NCBI GenBank assembly: GCA_003511885.1
Contig: DOIX01000032.1
Location: 1,008 to 18,181, forward strand
Direction of reading: 5' to 3'
Origin: Cyanobacteria bacterium UBA11153
GTDB lineage: Bacteria > Cyanobacteriota > Cyanobacteriia > Cyanobacteriales > Coleofasciculaceae
Length of the DNA stretch: 17,174 bases
Shown here: piece by piece, positions 1-6,716 of the stretch
Layout of the letters: each line of letters opens with the position of its first letter
Position numbering within the stretch: the stretch's first letter is position 1
The notes under the pieces: model-generated
Seen by the model: only the letters and a program-made list of their open reading frames with translations
The model's database searches: none
What the model was told of the DNA's origin: nothing
Position numbers and translations under genes: made by a program

Positions 1-18
1 TTGCTTGTTGGTTATTGG

Positions 19-56
19 TTGTTCATTGTCAACTGTCCATTGTCAATTGTCAACTG
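19..56. repeat. Short heptamer-type repeat tract (STRR-like)
   Basis: The stretch just after the stop codon of the minus-strand binding-protein gene is built from variants of CATTGTCAA and CAACTGT. TTGTCAA-type units recur several times in under 40 bases. Such short tandemly repeated sequences are typical of filamentous cyanobacterial intergenic DNA. No coding potential is seen. Confidence 0.55.
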
Positions 57-1073
57 TTACTTAAATTCTGTATAATTTCCCCCTAATGATTCTACAATAG
101 TCTGGGTATTAGCAACTAACATTTTAATATAAGTATCTCCTTCACTACCGGGTGCGCCAATAGAATCAGAATAGAGTTGTCGGGGGGCTAATTTTACCTT
201 GGCTTCTTGGGCGACAGTGGTAATGAGGGCTGGGTTAATAGTAGTTTCGGCAAAAATAGCTGGTACTCCAGCAGATTTAATGGCATCAGCTAATCTTTTT
301 ACTGTTTGGGCACTGGGTTGTTCTTCGGTACTGATACCGATTAATGTCCCCGTAACTTTTAAGCCGTAAGCGCGAGCATAATATTGAAAGGCATCGTGAG
401 TAGTAACTAATTGACGCTGATTTCCGGGAATGGTTTGAATTTGTTGGATAATCCAGGTGTCAATTTTCTCTAATTCAGCCGTAAGTTTAGCAGCATTTTC
501 GGTAAATTCTGCTTTGTCTTCTGGGGATAATTCAATTAAATTATCGCGAATGACATTAACCATAGCAATCGCGTTTTTAGCATTACCCCAAACGTGAGGA
601 TCTGGTTTAATTTTTCCGTGATAATTAAAGTCTAATGGTTTGACTACTTCACCTACTGCTACTTTTTTGGCTTTGACACCAGAGGAATTCATTAATTTAA
701 TTAATCCTGGTTCTAAATCGTAGCCGTTATAGAGAATTAAATCTGATTTTTCTAAGGCTAGATTATCGGCTGGCACGGGTTCGTAAACATGGGGATCTGC
801 TCCTGGTTTGAGGATGCCTTTTAACTCGATTTCATCTCCTCCCACTTTTTCAGTTAAGTCAGTAAGAATGGTGCTAGTAGAAACTACTTTAGGTTTATCA
901 TTATTACTGGAATTCCCAGGATCGTTTATGTTTCTGTTGCACCCAGTTAGCCATAGTCCTAAAATTAAGGTAACTATGGTCATAAGTTGTCTCTCTAAAG
1001 CCTTTTTTCTAGATTTCCCTAGTCTAGCTTCTCTTCTTGTATCCTTCTGGACATGCCTTTTTGTTCCCGCCAC
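57..1073 (-). CDS. mntC: Manganese/zinc-type ABC transporter substrate-binding lipoprotein (MntC-like)
   Basis: Periplasmic metal-binding lipoprotein of the cluster A-I (ZnuA/MntC/PsaA) family, which delivers Mn2+ or Zn2+ to an ABC importer. The 338 residues carry a hydrophobic segment at 31-42 and lipobox LTGC with lipidated Cys45. The four expected metal ligands are visible: His95 (DPHVYEP), His160 (DPHVW), Glu276 (FAETTIN) and Asp303 (YSDSIG). The His-rich loop usual in zinc-specific ZnuA is absent, which favours manganese. The GTG at 1073 was chosen because AGGAGGT lies 7 nt upstream of it; ATG codon 31 (981-983), just before the hydrophobic core, is the alternative. With GTG the n-region is unusually long (about 30 residues, many Arg/Lys). 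The gene is divergent from the ATPase and permease genes, which are presumably its partners. The family call is firm; the metal is inferred. Confidence 0.93.
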   Translation of the reverse strand: MAGTKRHVQKDTRREARLGKSRKKALERQLMTIVTLILGLWLTGCNRNINDPGNSSNNDKPKVVSTSTILTDLTEKVGGDEIELKGILKPGADPHVYEPVPADNLALEKSDLILYNGYDLEPGLIKLMNSSGVKAKKVAVGEVVKPLDFNYHGKIKPDPHVWGNAKNAIAMVNVIRDNLIELSPEDKAEFTENAAKLTAELEKIDTWIIQQIQTIPGNQRQLVTTHDAFQYYARAYGLKVTGTLIGISTEEQPSAQTVKRLADAIKSAGVPAIFAETTINPALITTVAQEAKVKLAPRQLYSDSIGAPGSEGDTYIKMLVANTQTIVESLGGNYTEFK

Positions 1074-1080
1074 TGCCCCT

Positions 1081-1087
1081 ACCTCCT
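1081..1087 (-). promoter_or_regulatory. Strong Shine-Dalgarno sequence for mntC
   Basis: The plus strand reads ACCTCCT, so the minus strand carries AGGAGGT ending 7 nt before the GTG at 1071-1073. This is the optimal SD form and supports the upstream GTG start over the internal ATG at 981-983. Confidence 0.7.
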
Positions 1088-1179
1088 AACCTAATTTTGA
1101 TAATTTCATAATTTTCTCATTTTTGATGATACACTATTTGAAGAGCCATTTTATTTTTCTGATTTGGGAGGGTTTGGGG
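1088..1179. promoter_or_regulatory. Divergent promoter region between mntC and mntA
   Basis: AT-rich spacer between oppositely transcribed genes, so both promoters should lie here. It contains a direct repeat of ATAATTT at 1100-1106 and 1108-1114 (8-bp phase). I could not assign convincing -35/-10 pairs or match a known Mur, Zur or ManR box. Regulation by metal is expected from gene content but is not shown by the sequence. Confidence 0.4.
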
Positions 1180-1254
1180 ATGGTAAGTATCGCCGCAAGT
1201 AACGTGGATTGGAGGGAGAGAAGGGATCGATATAGTAAATGCGACAGCATCGCC

Positions 1255-1983
1255 ATGGAAACGCTGAGGATTGAGGCTCTTAGTGTAGAGTATCGCACAG
1301 TAGAAGCCCTCCAGGGTATTAACTGCGAGATTAAGCCAGGAAGACTGACGGGTATTATTGGGCCAAATGGGGCAGGAAAAAGTACCCTCATGAAAGCGAT
1401 GCTAGGATTAGTTGGTGTTAGTAACGGCAGGGCAACTTACCAGAAAAAACAGTTAATGGATGAGTTGGAAGCAGTTACTTACGTGCCACAGCGATCGCAA
1501 ATTGATTGGACTTACCCTGCTACAGTATGGGATGTGGTATTGATGGGGAGAGTGCGGAAAACAGGATGGTTTCGTCGCTTCTCCTCAGTATCGCGGCGAA
1601 TAGCCATGGAAGCCTTAGAAAGGGTGGGAATGAGTGAATTTAAAAATCGCCCAATTGGGCAATTATCGGGGGGACAACAACAGCGAGTCTTTTTGGCTAA
1701 GGCTTTAGCAGAAGAGGCGGATATTTTGTTTTTTGATGAGCCTTTGGCTGGAATTGATAAGAAAACTGAGGGGGTTGTGTTTGAAATTCTCCATGAGTTG
1801 GCTGATGCTTGTAAAATTGTGTTAGTTGTTCATCACGATTTGGGGGAAGCGATTGCTAATTTTGATGATTTAATTTTATTGAATCGAGAGTTAATTGCTT
1901 GGGGATCTCGGCAAGAGGTGATGAGTAGGGAGAATTTGCGACGTGCTTATGGGGGTGAGGTGGCATTTTTTGGTAGTTTGTAG
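1255..1983 (+). CDS. mntA: Manganese/zinc-type ABC transporter ATP-binding protein (MntA-like)
   Basis: Cytoplasmic ATPase of the metal importer. From the ATG at 1255 the protein has 242 residues: Walker A GPNGAGKS at 36-43, Q-loop in VPQRSQIDW near 79, signature LSGGQQQR at 137-144, Walker B ILFFDEP at 157-163 and switch His in VVHHDL near 193-194. The start was chosen because METLRIEALSVEYRTVEAL matches where this family normally begins. The frame is open further upstream, and an ATG at 1180 has GGGAGG about 7 nt before it; that start would add 25 residues without family resemblance. The last codons and stop lie inside the first copy of an 86-bp-period repeat. It is followed by the permease gene 161 bp downstream on the same strand. 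The family is certain; the start is less so. Confidence 0.92.
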   Translation: METLRIEALSVEYRTVEALQGINCEIKPGRLTGIIGPNGAGKSTLMKAMLGLVGVSNGRATYQKKQLMDELEAVTYVPQRSQIDWTYPATVWDVVLMGRVRKTGWFRRFSSVSRRIAMEALERVGMSEFKNRPIGQLSGGQQQRVFLAKALAEEADILFFDEPLAGIDKKTEGVVFEILHELADACKIVLVVHHDLGEAIANFDDLILLNRELIAWGSRQEVMSRENLRRAYGGEVAFFGSL

Positions 1984-2139
1984 TAGGCGATTTATCGCCT
2001 TAAAGAGCGATGAATCGATCGCTACGAACCTGGGGAATATAATTAGATTAGGATGGCAGAAGTTTGTAGTAGGCGATAAATCGCCTTAAAGAGCGATGAA
2101 TCGCCTACTACGAACCTGGGGAATATAATTAGATTAGGA
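1975..2139. repeat. Tandem pair of 79-bp palindromic repeats between mntA and mntB
   Basis: Copies at 1975-2053 and 2061-2139 are nearly identical (period 86). Copy 2 forms a hairpin: GTAGTAGGCGAT at 2066-2077 is the exact reverse complement of ATCGCCTACTAC at 2100-2111. Pairing extends outward with one mismatch, and GGCGATAAATCGCC is nested inside. Copy 1 has a diverged right arm. Copy 1 starts inside the last codons of mntA and supplies its TAG stop; copy 2 ends six bases before the mntB start and includes the AGGAG used by mntB. The repeat is palindromic and REP/MITE-like, and may alter the mntA/mntB expression ratio by mRNA folding. Confidence 0.85.
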
Positions 2140-2144
2140 GAGGA

Positions 2145-3038
2145 ATGATTGGAGTGGAGAGTTTAATTGAGCCGTTACAATATGGTTTTATGCAGCGCTC
2201 TTTAATTACTGCTGTATTGGTGGGTATAGTTTGTGCGGCGGTGGGTAGTTATTTGATGGTGCAGCGTTTGGCACTGTTAGGTGATGCCATTAGTCATTCA
2301 GTTTTGCCGGGATTAGCGATCGCGTTTATGATAGGTGCAGATATTTTTGTGGGTGCGTTTGTGGCGGGTGTGGCGAGTACGATAGTTATTACTTGGATTA
2401 GGGCGCGATCGCAAATTAAGGAAGATGCGGCGATGGGGATTGTTTTTTCGGCTTTTTTTGCTTTGGGAGTGACGCTAATTACGATTATTCAAAAAGATAA
2501 TAAAATTGACTTGAATCATTTCCTATTTGGTAATATTCTCAGCGTCACCAACGAAGAGGTAAAGAATACCGCCATTATTACAGTAATTGTCCTGACAATT
2601 GTTATTCTATTGTATAAGGAGTTAATGTTTTATACTTTCGATCCTATCGGGGCGCAGGCATCGGGATTGCCGACAAATTTACTGAATTTCGGGCTAATGA
2701 TTTTAATTGCCCTCACCATAGTTGCCAGTCTCAAAGCGGTAGGAGTAATTTTAGTATTGGCGATGCTAATTACTCCGGGGGCGACTGCTTATTTATTAGT
2801 GACGCGATTGCATCTTATGATGATCTTGGGTGCAGCCATTGGCGTAATTTCCAGTATCAGCGGCATGTACCTCAGCTACTTTTTCAATTTACCATCAGGT
2901 CCAGCCATTGTCTTAGTTGCTTTTAGCTTCTTTATCCTAGCATTATTCTTAAGTCCCACTCAAGGAATTTTAACTCATCGACGTACTAAATCCAGCCAAT
3001 CCCAAATTTGGCGAGAAATAAAAGGATTATTCCGTTAA
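2145..3038 (+). CDS. mntB: Manganese/zinc-type ABC transporter permease (MntB-like, ABC-3 family)
   Basis: Integral inner-membrane subunit of the metal importer. The 297 residues contain about eight hydrophobic segments and family landmarks: LLGDAISHSVLPGLA near 44-58 and the cytoplasmic-loop region SLKAVGVILVLAMLITPGATA near 195-215, which contacts the ATPase. The ATG at 2145 is preceded by AGGAG four bases upstream. It probably forms an operon with the ATPase gene despite the repeat-filled 161-bp gap, and pairs with the divergent binding-protein gene. Length is normal for ABC-3 permeases. The charged tail THRRTKSSQSQIWREIKGLFR-type end is cytoplasmic by the positive-inside rule. The family is certain; manganese specificity is inferred from the partner lipoprotein. 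Confidence 0.93.
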   Translation: MIGVESLIEPLQYGFMQRSLITAVLVGIVCAAVGSYLMVQRLALLGDAISHSVLPGLAIAFMIGADIFVGAFVAGVASTIVITWIRARSQIKEDAAMGIVFSAFFALGVTLITIIQKDNKIDLNHFLFGNILSVTNEEVKNTAIITVIVLTIVILLYKELMFYTFDPIGAQASGLPTNLLNFGLMILIALTIVASLKAVGVILVLAMLITPGATAYLLVTRLHLMMILGAAIGVISSISGMYLSYFFNLPSGPAIVLVAFSFFILALFLSPTQGILTHRRTKSSQSQIWREIKGLFR

Positions 3039-3052
3039 GGGAGATTCTCCCT
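3038..3052 (+). terminator. Weak hairpin after mntB
   Basis: AGGGAG at 3038-3043 and CTCCCT at 3047-3052 pair as a 6-bp stem with loop ATT directly after the mntB stop. The following bases are T-rich (GAATATTTGATTTTAGG) but lack a solid T run, so termination activity is uncertain. Confidence 0.35.
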
Positions 3053-3213
3053 GAATATTTGATTTTAGGTTGGATAATGGGGGATAAGGGAAAGAAATGG
3101 ATGGGGAATTGTAACGAAAAAAACTACATTATTGGTAGCGTCAATCCTGAATTTATATACATAGCCAAGAGTCTTTTCTCTTCCCCATTCCCCCACTATA
3201 AATTTTAGAGAAT

Positions 3214-3570
3214 TCAAGGATTTGAGCGATCGTATTTTATCCAATCTGCCAAAGCGGCGATCGCAAAACTGGCGGCAGGATGGTTAATTAATTGCGCGAA
3301 AGCTTCAGTACTTCCAGCTTTTAAAGCACTAATTACTTTTTGGTAAAGTGTGGGATTGTTTTGAATCCGTTGGATAGCTGCCCTCCCAATTTCTTCGGGA
3401 GTACTATGAGGCGGAGAAGATTGGGATATCTCGGCGAGTATCTGCTTAATTTCTATGGCAGTTTCACGAACAAATGAGTTACTATTGGTAACATTCATTG
3501 TATTATTGTTCCCCAGTTGAGTTTGCGAGTTAAAAGTTGGGTTTTGTAAATTAAATTGACTGCTTTCCAC
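3214..3570 (-). CDS. 118-aa protein with N-terminal RHIM-like motif and C-terminal helical module
   Basis: No named family recognised. The N-terminal 30 residues are rich in Asn, Gln, Ser and Thr and contain NPTFNSQTQLGNNNTMNV (10-27). Its core QLGNNNTMNV fits the RHIM amyloid pattern Q-[ILV]-G-x-x-N-x-M-x-[VIL]. After a linker (to about 58), a helical module TPEEIGRAAIQRIQ...ALKAGSTEAF..LINHP (58-115) resembles small modules I recall from C-termini of cyanobacterial effector or pentapeptide-repeat proteins; I could not verify this. The start is GTG at 3570, five bases after GGAGGT. That SD is embedded in the last codons of the 384-aa gene, whose TAA ends three bases before the GTG, so translation is tightly coupled. 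The upstream protein carries a matching motif at its C-terminus. Function unknown; a signalling or oligomerisation role is inference. Confidence 0.8.
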   Translation of the reverse strand: MESSQFNLQNPTFNSQTQLGNNNTMNVTNSNSFVRETAIEIKQILAEISQSSPPHSTPEEIGRAAIQRIQNNPTLYQKVISALKAGSTEAFAQLINHPAASFAIAALADWIKYDRSNP

Positions 3571-3573
3571 GAT

Positions 3574-4728
3574 TTACCTCCAGTTAAATAAACGTTGTAT
3601 GTTGTTTTCTCCAATGACTGTTGGCGCATTGAAAATCGGTCTGTCGAAGTGATATTCTGCTTTACCAAAAATACTAATAGCAGAAATACCAGCGACTTGG
3701 AATACTTTAAAGACAGCAGCGCCGATTACGGAATTGACTAAGGCATTGGTTGCTGTTTGTTTAATTTGTTCAAATAAGGGTTGAGAAGTGGGTGTTGTTC
3801 CTCGTTGCTGTTGCTGTTGTTGCTCGTAAAATATTTGTTGCCAGATGGCACTGATATTCTGTTGCAGATTAAAGGCAATTTGATAGTTAGTTTGATTAGG
3901 TTGTGTCAAAAGCATCATCTTGGCTTGCTCGAAAGCAAATAGAGATGCTTCATAATTTCTAGAGAAATAATGAATTTCGGCAATGCCAATTAATGAGAGG
4001 AAAAAGATTGTGGAGTTACCGCAATAATAGGCTATTTGATAAGCTTCTAGGTATAATCGCAGTACATCAGTTACATATTGTGAAGAGAATCTAGAAGTAT
4101 TTGCCGCATTGAGAATAATCTGGGCTTTGAAATTGGCATCAACTATATTGGGATTATTGCAGAGAATATAAGCTCTATAAAGTAATGTAGCAGCGCTCTC
4201 GCTATCTCCGTTGCTTAACCAAATATTACCAATAGCAGATAGACAGTGAATTAACTCATACTGATAATTTTGCAAAAAACTATGGTAATAAGCCTTTTGA
4301 TAAATTTCAAAGGCATATTGGATATTTCCTTGTTCGATATATTCTAGGCAGGAGAATATCCACTGTCTGACAGAATTGATATCTGAAGTAAAGGTATTGT
4401 ATTCTCTGACTTTTTGAGTTAAGAAATTAAAGATATCATTGATATATGTAACGCTAAGTTTGCAAACTTCTAGACCAAAGTAAATCATGACTTCATTTGA
4501 CTGAAGTCGCTCGTTATCTCTGAAGTTAATGGTAGGGAGTAGTAAATTTTCATTTTGCCAAAGATAGTCCCGGAGTTGTTGGGTATATGTAACAAGAGTT
4601 TGACCTGATTCTGGTGGAGGTTGCTTGAATATTATGTCTATAATATTACGTTCATCGGGTGCAGTGGCGGCTTGGACTATTCCTGCACCTACTTCGATTT
4701 GAATTAATGTTCCGTCGGGTTGCCACAT
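3574..4728 (-). CDS. 384-aa helical-repeat (TPR-like) protein with C-terminal amyloid-like motif
   Basis: No named family recognised. Residues about 120-305 form helix pairs of TPR type (SCLEYIEQGNIQYAFEIYQKA, CLSAIGNIWLSNGDSESAATLL, SLIGIAEIHYFSRNYEASLFAF). A polyglutamine run (303-308) and linker follow, then a hydrophobic, Gly/Ala-containing segment (about 329-355) that could enter a membrane. The C-terminal tail RPIFNAPTVIGENNIQRL (363-380) aligns with the N-terminal motif of the next gene's product. The first 110 residues contain no recognised domain. Domain order (sensor-like repeats, hydrophobic segment, terminal motif) recalls bacterial amyloid-signalling proteins, but no NTPase or known effector domain is visible. 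The start ATG lacks a clear SD. The gene is coupled to the downstream 118-aa gene (3-bp gap, SD inside its last codons). Confidence 0.85.
   Translation of the reverse strand: MWQPDGTLIQIEVGAGIVQAATAPDERNIIDIIFKQPPPESGQTLVTYTQQLRDYLWQNENLLLPTINFRDNERLQSNEVMIYFGLEVCKLSVTYINDIFNFLTQKVREYNTFTSDINSVRQWIFSCLEYIEQGNIQYAFEIYQKAYYHSFLQNYQYELIHCLSAIGNIWLSNGDSESAATLLYRAYILCNNPNIVDANFKAQIILNAANTSRFSSQYVTDVLRLYLEAYQIAYYCGNSTIFFLSLIGIAEIHYFSRNYEASLFAFEQAKMMLLTQPNQTNYQIAFNLQQNISAIWQQIFYEQQQQQQRGTTPTSQPLFEQIKQTATNALVNSVIGAAVFKVFQVAGISAISIFGKAEYHFDRPIFNAPTVIGENNIQRLFNWR
3576..3581 (-). promoter_or_regulatory. SD of the 118-aa gene embedded in the upstream stop region
   Basis: The minus strand reads TGG AGG TAA at the end of the 384-aa frame. 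The GGAGGT inside it sits five bases before the GTG start of the 118-aa gene. Ribosomes finishing the first gene are placed to start the second, implying matched synthesis of the two proteins. Confidence 0.75.
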
Positions 4729-4800
4729 GGGTTTAATGGATGATTGGTAAGTTGGTTAATTATGTTTGGGAATATGGATATATTTCACTATTGTTAATAT

Positions 4801-4901
4801 CCGCCAGTGGTTAAAACCGACTGGGAGGTTAATTTTTTTTGAGATTTTCAGTCCATTTTAATGGACTTTAGCTGTGAGACAGGGATTAAAATCCCTGGCG
4901 G
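4801..4901. repeat. MITE-like element of about 100 bp with nested hairpins
   Basis: Outer arms CCGCCAG (4801-4807) and CTGGCGG (4895-4901) are exact inverted repeats. Inside are GGTT-AA-AACC (4809-4818), GTCCATT-TT-AATGGAC (4851-4866) and CAGGGATT-AA-AATCCCTG (4880-4897). There is no reading frame. It occupies most of the 229-bp gap between two minus-strand genes and resembles palindromic repeats common in cyanobacterial intergenic DNA. It could also act as an mRNA hairpin between these genes. Confidence 0.65.
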
Positions 4902-4957
4902 GATGAAGCTACTTCTTAGTGTATTTTATTTTTAACTTAAACTCACCGAGAGTTTAG

Positions 4958-5236
4958 CTAATTGAAAAAGTTTGAACCAGCAAGTAGTTGTACATTTCCT
5001 TCTTCTTGCAGTTGGTTTATAACCGCTTCACAAAAACCTCTTTTACCTCGGATTATGAATTCTCGACATTCACCTTTGCGAAACGTAATAATCCCGAACA
5101 AAAAACTCACTTCTACATAATTTGAAGCTGTCCATACCATTCTGATTTCTAATTCCGGTCGAAAAGCATCTACAATCTGTGCAGCTAAAGGAACTGCAAT
5201 ATTCATCGTCTGAGGTGTAATGAGTGTTTGAAGCAT
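4958..5236 (-). CDS. Hypothetical 92-aa protein
   Basis: Not recognised. The 92-residue product has no signal peptide. Its middle alternates hydrophobic and polar residues (IRMVWTASNYVEVSFLFGIITFRKGE, residues 31-56), suggesting a small beta-rich fold, followed by a basic stretch FIIRGKRGF and a short helix EAVINQLQEE. The ATG at 5236 has GGGAAG about 12 nt upstream, a weak SD at long spacing; ATG at codon 11 is an alternative. It lies in a run of five minus-strand genes, 138 bp after the lipoprotein gene and 229 bp before the 384-aa gene. It is accepted as real because of its strand, position and ordinary codon use; function unknown. Confidence 0.68.
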   Translation of the reverse strand: MLQTLITPQTMNIAVPLAAQIVDAFRPELEIRMVWTASNYVEVSFLFGIITFRKGECREFIIRGKRGFCEAVINQLQEEGNVQLLAGSNFFN

Positions 5237-5314
5237 TATAATTTACTTCCCTATTTATTTGTCCTCTGTTTGATTGATTTCGACAAAATTAATTTGCCAA
5301 TTGAATTCAATGTT

Positions 5315-5332
5315 TGAATCATTCTTGATTCA
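5315..5332 (-). terminator. Hairpin in the gap after the lipoprotein gene
   Basis: TGAATCA (5315-5321) and TGATTCA (5326-5332) form a perfect 7-bp stem with a 4-nt loop, about 40 bases beyond the stop of the minus-strand lipoprotein gene. There is no T run after it on the minus strand, so it is a weak or partial terminator at best. Confidence 0.3.
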
Positions 5333-5374
5333 TTTATTCTGATGCAAATTTTACAAATAAGTTAACGAAAGCTC

Positions 5375-6109
5375 CTATACTTTGTGAAGCAACTGTTTGA
5401 GAATTTCTGTGCCATTAGGATCGACGACGCGCAAAACAATTTCATTATAATTAGATGGATCGTATACTACTTGATATTGGTAATTATTATTGTACCAAGT
5501 ATAAATCATGAAATTATTATATTGAGAAACTCGATCGCTCAACAACTCAATAGAATCTCCAGTATTCAAGTTCTTTCCTCTATAGTAATAATTAATGTTT
5601 TCATTTCTTAGAGAAACTAGCCAAGTTCCATTGCTAAAATCTCCTGAAGGAAATGACCCTACTTCTCCCGTATCATTTGACACTCCCTGTTGATATTCCG
5701 CCTTGACTTCTGCAACTGTTGATTGCGCGAACTCATCTAACAATTTGTCTCCCAATTTACCAATAACACATCTTTGTATTGCATCCCTAGCTACCTCTAA
5801 TAAATAATTGTCATAGCTTGGATTAGAACCTGACGATCTGGCTGTTTTCAATGCTTCTCTAACAGCACTTTTAGCAAATTCTTGCTTGCATTTATTTGCT
5901 TGCTCTCTAAGTTTGCTTAATTGAATTGCAGCATCATCTCCTTGCTTAGATAATGTTTTGGCAATATCATCTGCTTGCTGACCTCCTGCTTGAGCAATAT
6001 TATCTACTTGCTTAGGTAATTGGCGTGCAACTGACGAACATCCTCCTAGAAATGAGAAGATTACAGATGCAGCAATTGTTGACAATAAGGCAGGATTCAT
6101 TATTTTCAT
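5375..6109 (-). CDS. Hypothetical 244-aa lipoprotein
   Basis: Exported lipoprotein of unknown function. A classical type II signal peptide ends with lipobox LGGC (Cys24) after a hydrophobic core, so the mature protein should be membrane-anchored. Residues about 30-75 form a helical, coiled-coil-like segment with a repeated pattern (QVDNIAQ, QADDIAK, QGDDAAI). A second helical part runs to about 140. The C-terminal third (about 155-244) is Asn/Tyr-rich and beta-like (GTWLVSLRNENINYYYRG, FMIYTWYNNNYQYQVVY). The ATG at 6109 is preceded by AGGAG at good spacing. It is the second gene in a five-gene minus-strand run between the 97-aa and 92-aa genes. Lipoprotein status is firm; its role is not known. 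Confidence 0.85.
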   Translation of the reverse strand: MKIMNPALLSTIAASVIFSFLGGCSSVARQLPKQVDNIAQAGGQQADDIAKTLSKQGDDAAIQLSKLREQANKCKQEFAKSAVREALKTARSSGSNPSYDNYLLEVARDAIQRCVIGKLGDKLLDEFAQSTVAEVKAEYQQGVSNDTGEVGSFPSGDFSNGTWLVSLRNENINYYYRGKNLNTGDSIELLSDRVSQYNNFMIYTWYNNNYQYQVVYDPSNYNEIVLRVVDPNGTEILKQLLHKV

Positions 6110-6254
6110 TTTTTACTCCTAAATTTCTCCAAATGGGATAGTTATGAAATATAGGTTAGTAATAACAATAAAAACTCTAATTTTCTGAGTGCTATGAGTT
6201 AAACCAACCTACTAATTCTAATTAATGTTCGAGAATAGTTCAATTTAGCGATCG

Positions 6255-6548
6255 CTAAGGAATGATGTGATGAATCCAGTCCATTAGTTGATGCCCTAAA
6301 TCAGAATGATCGGAAATAGCTCCTAAATCTGCATGATTTTCTAAGTGTTCATAAGGTTGCTCGATCGACTGTTCGTTGATGTTATTTTGTCCTAGAGCAT
6401 CGTGCTGATTTCCGTCGTCATGGTTTTTTATGGCTCCACCAACTACACCTCCTCCGCCAATCAAAGCTGTAAGTTTTACTACTCCGATAGCGATATCTGA
6501 TAGTCCAGTAGGGTCAAAATTTCTAATTATTTTTAGAGGGTCGAACAT
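6255..6548 (-). CDS. Hypothetical 97-aa protein with glycine-rich hydrophobic segment and His-rich tail
   Basis: Not recognised. Residues about 15-41 (LSDIAIGVVKLTALIGGGG...) form one hydrophobic, glycine-rich segment that could cross a membrane or serve as a class-II-bacteriocin-like or holin-like amphipath. The tail is acidic and His-rich, with histidines at 43, 49, 68, 72, 81, 86, 93 and 94, which might bind metal. The ATG at 6548 has a good SD, AGGAGAG, about six bases upstream. It is the first gene of the minus-strand run and is divergent from the STAND gene across a 378-bp gap. A HIP1 octamer overlaps its stop region. Function unknown; reality is supported by the SD and gene context. 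Confidence 0.72.
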   Translation of the reverse strand: MFDPLKIIRNFDPTGLSDIAIGVVKLTALIGGGGVVGGAIKNHDDGNQHDALGQNNINEQSIEQPYEHLENHADLGAISDHSDLGHQLMDWIHHIIP

Positions 6549-6661
6549 TTTTTCTCTCCTTTGTTGTTTAAGAATTGTTTTCTCTCAGTTGTTGGTAAGA
6601 CTTTGTAGTGAGATGCTCGTAACTTCTTGTCTTCCATTTTGTCTACTTTCACAGAGAACTA

Positions 6662-6716
6662 CAAGTCAATTTCTGGCTCACTTCTGAAAAAGTAAAGTGA
6701 GCCGTAAATTGACTTG
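6662..6716. promoter_or_regulatory. 22-bp inverted repeat running into a promoter -35 box
   Basis: Arms 6662-6683 and 6695-6716 are reverse complements at 20 of 22 positions (outer CAAGTCAATTT, inner GGCTCACTT) around an 11-nt loop. The right arm ends inside the TTGACA at 6714-6719. It could be an operator for a dimeric regulator, a transcript hairpin, or the end of a mobile repeat. The structure is directly visible; its role is inferred. Confidence 0.6.

Noticed and set aside
808..1089. Plus-strand frame opposite the 5' part of mntC
   Set aside because: Antisense to a gene with a lipobox and metal ligands; no SD or recognisable product.
3008..3208. 66-aa plus-strand frame overlapping the end of mntB
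   Set aside because: Starts inside mntB in another frame, covers the post-mntB hairpin, and has no SD or motif.
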